A DNA stretch of 64,000 bases from positions 186,001-250,000 of the forward strand of contig NZ_FNPD01000003.1 in assembly GCF_900107215.1 (NCBI RefSeq). The letters run 5' to 3'. Both the position numbers and the translations under genes were made by a program. Position 1 is the first letter of the stretch, and every line of letters starts with the position of its first letter. Below, one piece after another: positions 61,315 to 64,000 of this stretch. Under the pieces are notes generated by a model. That model made no database searches and was not told where the DNA came from. It worked only from the letters and a program-made list of their open reading frames with translations. Source of the stretch: Acetomicrobium thermoterrenum DSM 13490. GTDB lineage: Bacteria > Synergistota > Synergistia > Synergistales > Acetomicrobiaceae.

Positions 61315-62724
61315 CTACATCCTTTCGTCTTTCTGGTAATGCACTTTTATCTGAACGGCTCTCGATGAAGGCCATATTACATTTTTGCCCTTGCCTTCAC
61401 CGTATATCGGTACCCACCACATTTTACAACTTAAAATGAATATTGGCCATCCTCGTTTGGCCCACCAAGACATAAATTCCAGGTTCCAACCAAAAGTTTT
61501 GCGAGCCTTAATAGCAGACATAACCCTAATAACAGCGCTCTCTTGATTGTCAATTATAAGACGACATTGATGAGTGCCAAATTTGCTTTGAGTGAACTTG
61601 CCCTCTAAAAGCTCCCAAGAAATTTCCCAACCATTCCAAGGAAATGTTCCGTTCGGCCTCGATTCCAAATCTATTGAGACATCGATTAATCTATCATTAA
61701 CATCCCAGTCAAGCCAAGCAATGAAATTTTTATCTCCACAAACCTCAACTTTGCCCTCCCACTGAAACCTCCAATTTATCTTATCTTTAATGAGCTTGAG
61801 CAACAATTCCGTTCTGTCGCTTGAAAGAGTGGTTAAATGCAAATCTCTTTGTTGTCTGCGCAGACATTCTGTTATTTGTAAAGCAGGAAGATTCAAAGAC
61901 CGCAGGGCCTTCCTGTCCCAAAGAGCCTTCGTATAAGGAAGAGGTTTTATCCCAACGAGGCCATTAATTTTAGCGGCCTCGTTCTCGAGCAAATTGGCCG
62001 TTTCGAAAGCTTGCCTGGAAAGAAAGGCGATATGTTTTCTAATCTTTGGGTTATACTCCCTTTCGAGCAGAGGAATCAGTTGTAATCTTATCTTGTTTCT
62101 AGCGTAATTGACATCTACATTGGTAGAATCCTCTCTCCAGTTGATACTAAGCCCCTCGAGGAGGTCGGTTATTTCCCTTCTGGTAAAATCTATCAAAGGC
62201 CTTACTATATAACCGCGCTTTTCCGGAATACCTTGCAGACCCCTCAATCCGGTACCTCTTATTACGTTAAATATAACTGTTTCGACAAGATCGTCGTTAT
62301 GATGGCCCACGGCAATGTATGCAGCTTTATTTTCGCTCCTAATTTTTTCAAGGAATTCATAACGAAGTCTACGAGCGGCTTCTTCGATGCCTTCTCCTTT
62401 TTGACGCAACTGAGGTACTGGGACGCTTTCCATAAAAAAGGGGCATTGAAAATTGAAGGCCAAATCACGCACGAATACAGCATCCTCGATCGATTCCCTG
62501 CCCCTTATTCCATGTTCAAAGTGGGCTACGATAACCTTACCTCGCCAGAGATTAACGAGCATCCAGAGGAGTGCCACCGAGTCCGGCCCTCCCGATATGC
62601 CGGCCACTACCGAATCAGCGATGTTCCACCATCCTTGTCGTTCTCCTGTAGCCTTGAATTTAGGATAGTACCGACCCATGATCCATTTAGGAATGTCTTT
62701 CGATAAATACACCTTTATAATCAC
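61315..62724 (-). CDS. tilS: tRNA(Ile)-lysidine synthase
   Basis: 469 residues from GTG 62724. Puts lysine on C34 of tRNA-Ile2(CAU). PP-loop SGGPDSVALLWML, HFEHGIRGRESIEDA, GHHNDDLVETVIFNVIRGTGLRGLQGI and REDSTN are the N-terminal ATP-pyrophosphatase motifs. The C-terminal half is more diverged, with the usual TilS substrate-binding and C-terminal domains only faintly recognisable. A start at the ATG of MGRYYPK is possible, since no good Shine-Dalgarno is seen for GTG. Confidence 0.93.
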   Translation of the reverse strand: MIIKVYLSKDIPKWIMGRYYPKFKATGERQGWWNIADSVVAGISGGPDSVALLWMLVNLWRGKVIVAHFEHGIRGRESIEDAVFVRDLAFNFQCPFFMESVPVPQLRQKGEGIEEAARRLRYEFLEKIRSENKAAYIAVGHHNDDLVETVIFNVIRGTGLRGLQGIPEKRGYIVRPLIDFTRREITDLLEGLSINWREDSTNVDVNYARNKIRLQLIPLLEREYNPKIRKHIAFLSRQAFETANLLENEAAKINGLVGIKPLPYTKALWDRKALRSLNLPALQITECLRRQQRDLHLTTLSSDRTELLLKLIKDKINWRFQWEGKVEVCGDKNFIAWLDWDVNDRLIDVSIDLESRPNGTFPWNGWEISWELLEGKFTQSKFGTHQCRLIIDNQESAVIRVMSAIKARKTFGWNLEFMSWWAKRGWPIFILSCKMWWVPIYGEGKGKNVIWPSSRAVQIKVHYQKDERM

Positions 62725-62734
62725 CTGTGAGGTT

Positions 62735-62775
62735 AAAAAGATATAACATGGGCGGGGTAACAGCCCCGCCCATGT
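62735..62775 (-). terminator. Terminator of the tRNA operon
   Basis: Perfect 12-bp stem ACATGGGCGGGG/CCCCGCCCATGT (62746-62757 and 62764-62775), 6-base loop, then TATATCTTTTT on the minus strand. Ends 11 bases before tilS. Confidence 0.9.
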
Positions 62776-62789
62776 CGAACGCTAAATTT

Positions 62790-62866
62790 TGGTGGCGGTG
62801 AGTGGATTTGAACCACTGACCCTGCGGGTATGAACCGCATGCTCTCGCCAACTGAGCTACACCGCC
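62790..62866 (-). tRNA. tRNA-Met (elongator, CAT)
   Basis: Starts GGCGGTGTAGCTCAG; acceptor GGCGGTG/CACCGCC, anticodon stem TGCGG/CCGCA around TTCATAC, discriminator A and encoded CCA. The normal first acceptor pair and TTCATAC loop mark an elongator. Confidence 0.95.
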
Positions 62867-62947
<81 letters not shown>

Positions 62948-62977
62948 ATATCACCTACGATTACCCTGGACGCCAGA

Positions 62978-63064
62978 TGGTGCCGGGCGCGGGACTTGAA
63001 CCCGCACGGACCTTACGTCCCCGGGATTTTAAGTCCCGTGCGTCTACCATTCCGCCAGCCCGGC
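62978..63064 (-). tRNA. tRNA-Leu (TAA)
   Basis: 87 bases with a long variable arm (class II), acceptor GCCGGGC/GCCCGGC, anticodon loop CTTAAAA with TAA, encoded CCA. First gene of the Leu-fMet-Met operon. Confidence 0.95.
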
Positions 63065-63075
63065 TGGCAAGAAAC

Positions 63076-63104
63076 ATTATAGGAATATGCGGAGCAGTAG
63101 TCAA
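63076..63104 (-). promoter_or_regulatory. Promoter of the tRNA operon
   Basis: Minus-strand TTGACT (63099-63104) and TATAAT (63076-63081), 17-base spacer, about 12 bases before tRNA-Leu. Near consensus, as expected for stable RNA. Confidence 0.88.
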
Positions 63105-63126
63105 GGGGAGGTTTCGTCAGTTTTTA

Positions 63127-63822
63127 TTATTTCTTTGCCATCGCCATCAATTTATTTAATTCTTTGACTAGTGGCTGCACATCGCTCTTCGTAGCCCTCT
63201 TTTTCAAAATCTCCTCAGGTGTCAACTCTTTGCCCCAGTATGCTATGTTGGCATTCTCGTCCGTATCAACAGATCCTCCGCTCAAGGAAACCCCTGCAAA
63301 AGCTCCCTTGGCGATCGAATAACTGTAAATTGAATTCGTTGCGGCGCCCGCTCTGCGACCAGCAGGACCGGCTGCCACGGAAATATCCGCACCCAGGCTA
63401 ACGTGTTCTTTTTTTAAAGCTTCCAGTCCGGCATCGTCCATTATAACTAATATCAAGCTCGTCGATTGAACCCCTATCTGAAGTCCTACGGATATGCCGC
63501 CAATACTTAAAAACGAAGGTCCGTACCATTGGTTCGTATTCGGATCCCTCCTTAACATCAATCCCTCGCCGAATTCAGCTCCAAATACAAACCCCGCCTT
63601 TGTAACGTTAGGGAATATTGCAATACCTTTGGAATCTTTAAGCAGGTCCGTCAATCCTTCTACATCGCTTTGCCTTCCCATTTCTTGCAGCAGTTCGGTC
63701 GATAAAGTTATCCTCTGTTCGGGCGTCTTGGCCCAAGCACCAGAGCCAATAAAAACTATGGAAAGCACAGACAACAAAACAACCACAACAATTTTAAAGT
63801 TTTTATATTCAACCTTTACCAT
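63127..63822 (-). CDS. Exported SYLF (Ysc84) domain protein
   Basis: 231 residues from ATG 63822 (Shine-Dalgarno GGGAGG seven bases upstream). Signal peptide about 1-32 (hydrophobic VVVVLLSVLSIVFIG, then GAWAK cleavage region). SYLF domain from about 50: KGIAIFPNVTKAGFVFGAEFGEG, WYGPSFLSIGGISVGLQIGVQST, and GADISVAAGPAGR. SYLF proteins bind lipids in eukaryotes; bacterial ones are periplasmic or outer-membrane linked with unknown role. It seems to be monocistronic, followed by the tRNA promoter. The 63823-64000 region upstream is AT-rich and shows no further gene. Confidence 0.88.
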   Translation of the reverse strand: MVKVEYKNFKIVVVVLLSVLSIVFIGSGAWAKTPEQRITLSTELLQEMGRQSDVEGLTDLLKDSKGIAIFPNVTKAGFVFGAEFGEGLMLRRDPNTNQWYGPSFLSIGGISVGLQIGVQSTSLILVIMDDAGLEALKKEHVSLGADISVAAGPAGRRAGAATNSIYSYSIAKGAFAGVSLSGGSVDTDENANIAYWGKELTPEEILKKRATKSDVQPLVKELNKLMAMAKK

Positions 63823-64000
63823 CACCTTACCTCCCTCTCCCTTTTAATATTATTTACTTTTATTGTACTACACGACAGCATCTCTATTTTCATTGTAACT
63901 ACCTATCCGCATATCCGTCATATATCTGAGTTAAACAATCATATTTACAGGTATTAATATAGTGTTGTTTGATCTAAATAATAACAATATACTAGAAATA

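Overview
This is a compact chromosomal segment from a bacterium, about 50 protein genes and 5 tRNAs, with no insertion sequence, prophage or CRISPR array visible. Nearly every gene lies on the minus strand, usually overlapping or separated by a few bases. The gene content suggests an anaerobic, amino-acid and sugar fermenting member of the Synergistota, perhaps close to Acetomicrobium/Anaerobaculum. That is inference from several features: Firmicutes-like gene clusters mixed with Thermotoga-like proteins, a branched-chain amino-acid transporter, a ferredoxin, a molybdenum aldehyde oxidoreductase and mid-range GC. No marker gene in the window proves it.

Reading the minus strand from high to low coordinates. 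The right end (57-64 kb) has a SYLF-domain exported protein, a tRNA operon (Leu-TAA, initiator Met, elongator Met) with a strong promoter and terminator, then tilS-hpt-ftsH and uvrB-uvrA-rlmB-(DUF4911-like)-tldD-ftsK-thiN. The single plus-strand gene rpmB sits in its own unit. Next come xseB-ispA-dxs-tlyA-nadK-recN, an isoprenoid/NAD/repair cluster chained by overlapping starts.

The middle (24-42 kb) is the metabolic, accessory part. A probable molybdenum-cofactor riboswitch with a terminator precedes a one-chain aldehyde oxidoreductase and a translationally coupled cupin. A lysine T-box (specifier AAA) controls dapA-dapB-dapH-lysC. A liv transporter operon carries a fused LivM-LivG protein and ends in a PEBP-family protein. 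A plus-strand glcT-ptsG pair has a readable antiterminator target (RAT) overlapping a terminator. A Veg-family gene lies between ptsG and liv.

The left part (0-24 kb) is a long run of housekeeping genes: ispE-purR; a ferredoxin; a CAT-anticodon tRNA that is probably tRNA-Ile2; nif3-trpS-scpA-scpB-rluB-HDOD-cmk-plsC-hflX-yicC-remA-gmk-rpoZ-coaBC-priA-der; the HU gene with its own promoter; and the classical rimP-nusA-ylxR-infB-ylxP-rbfA-nrnA-truB-ribF translation operon. A tRNA-Arg and a truncated pcm close the window.

Most noteworthy: the Moco-riboswitch-like leader with a second layer of competing pairings over a Shine-Dalgarno; a PriA that has lost its helicase motifs while keeping its zinc cysteines; the Lys T-box; the GlcT/RAT switch; and the LivM-LivG fusion.
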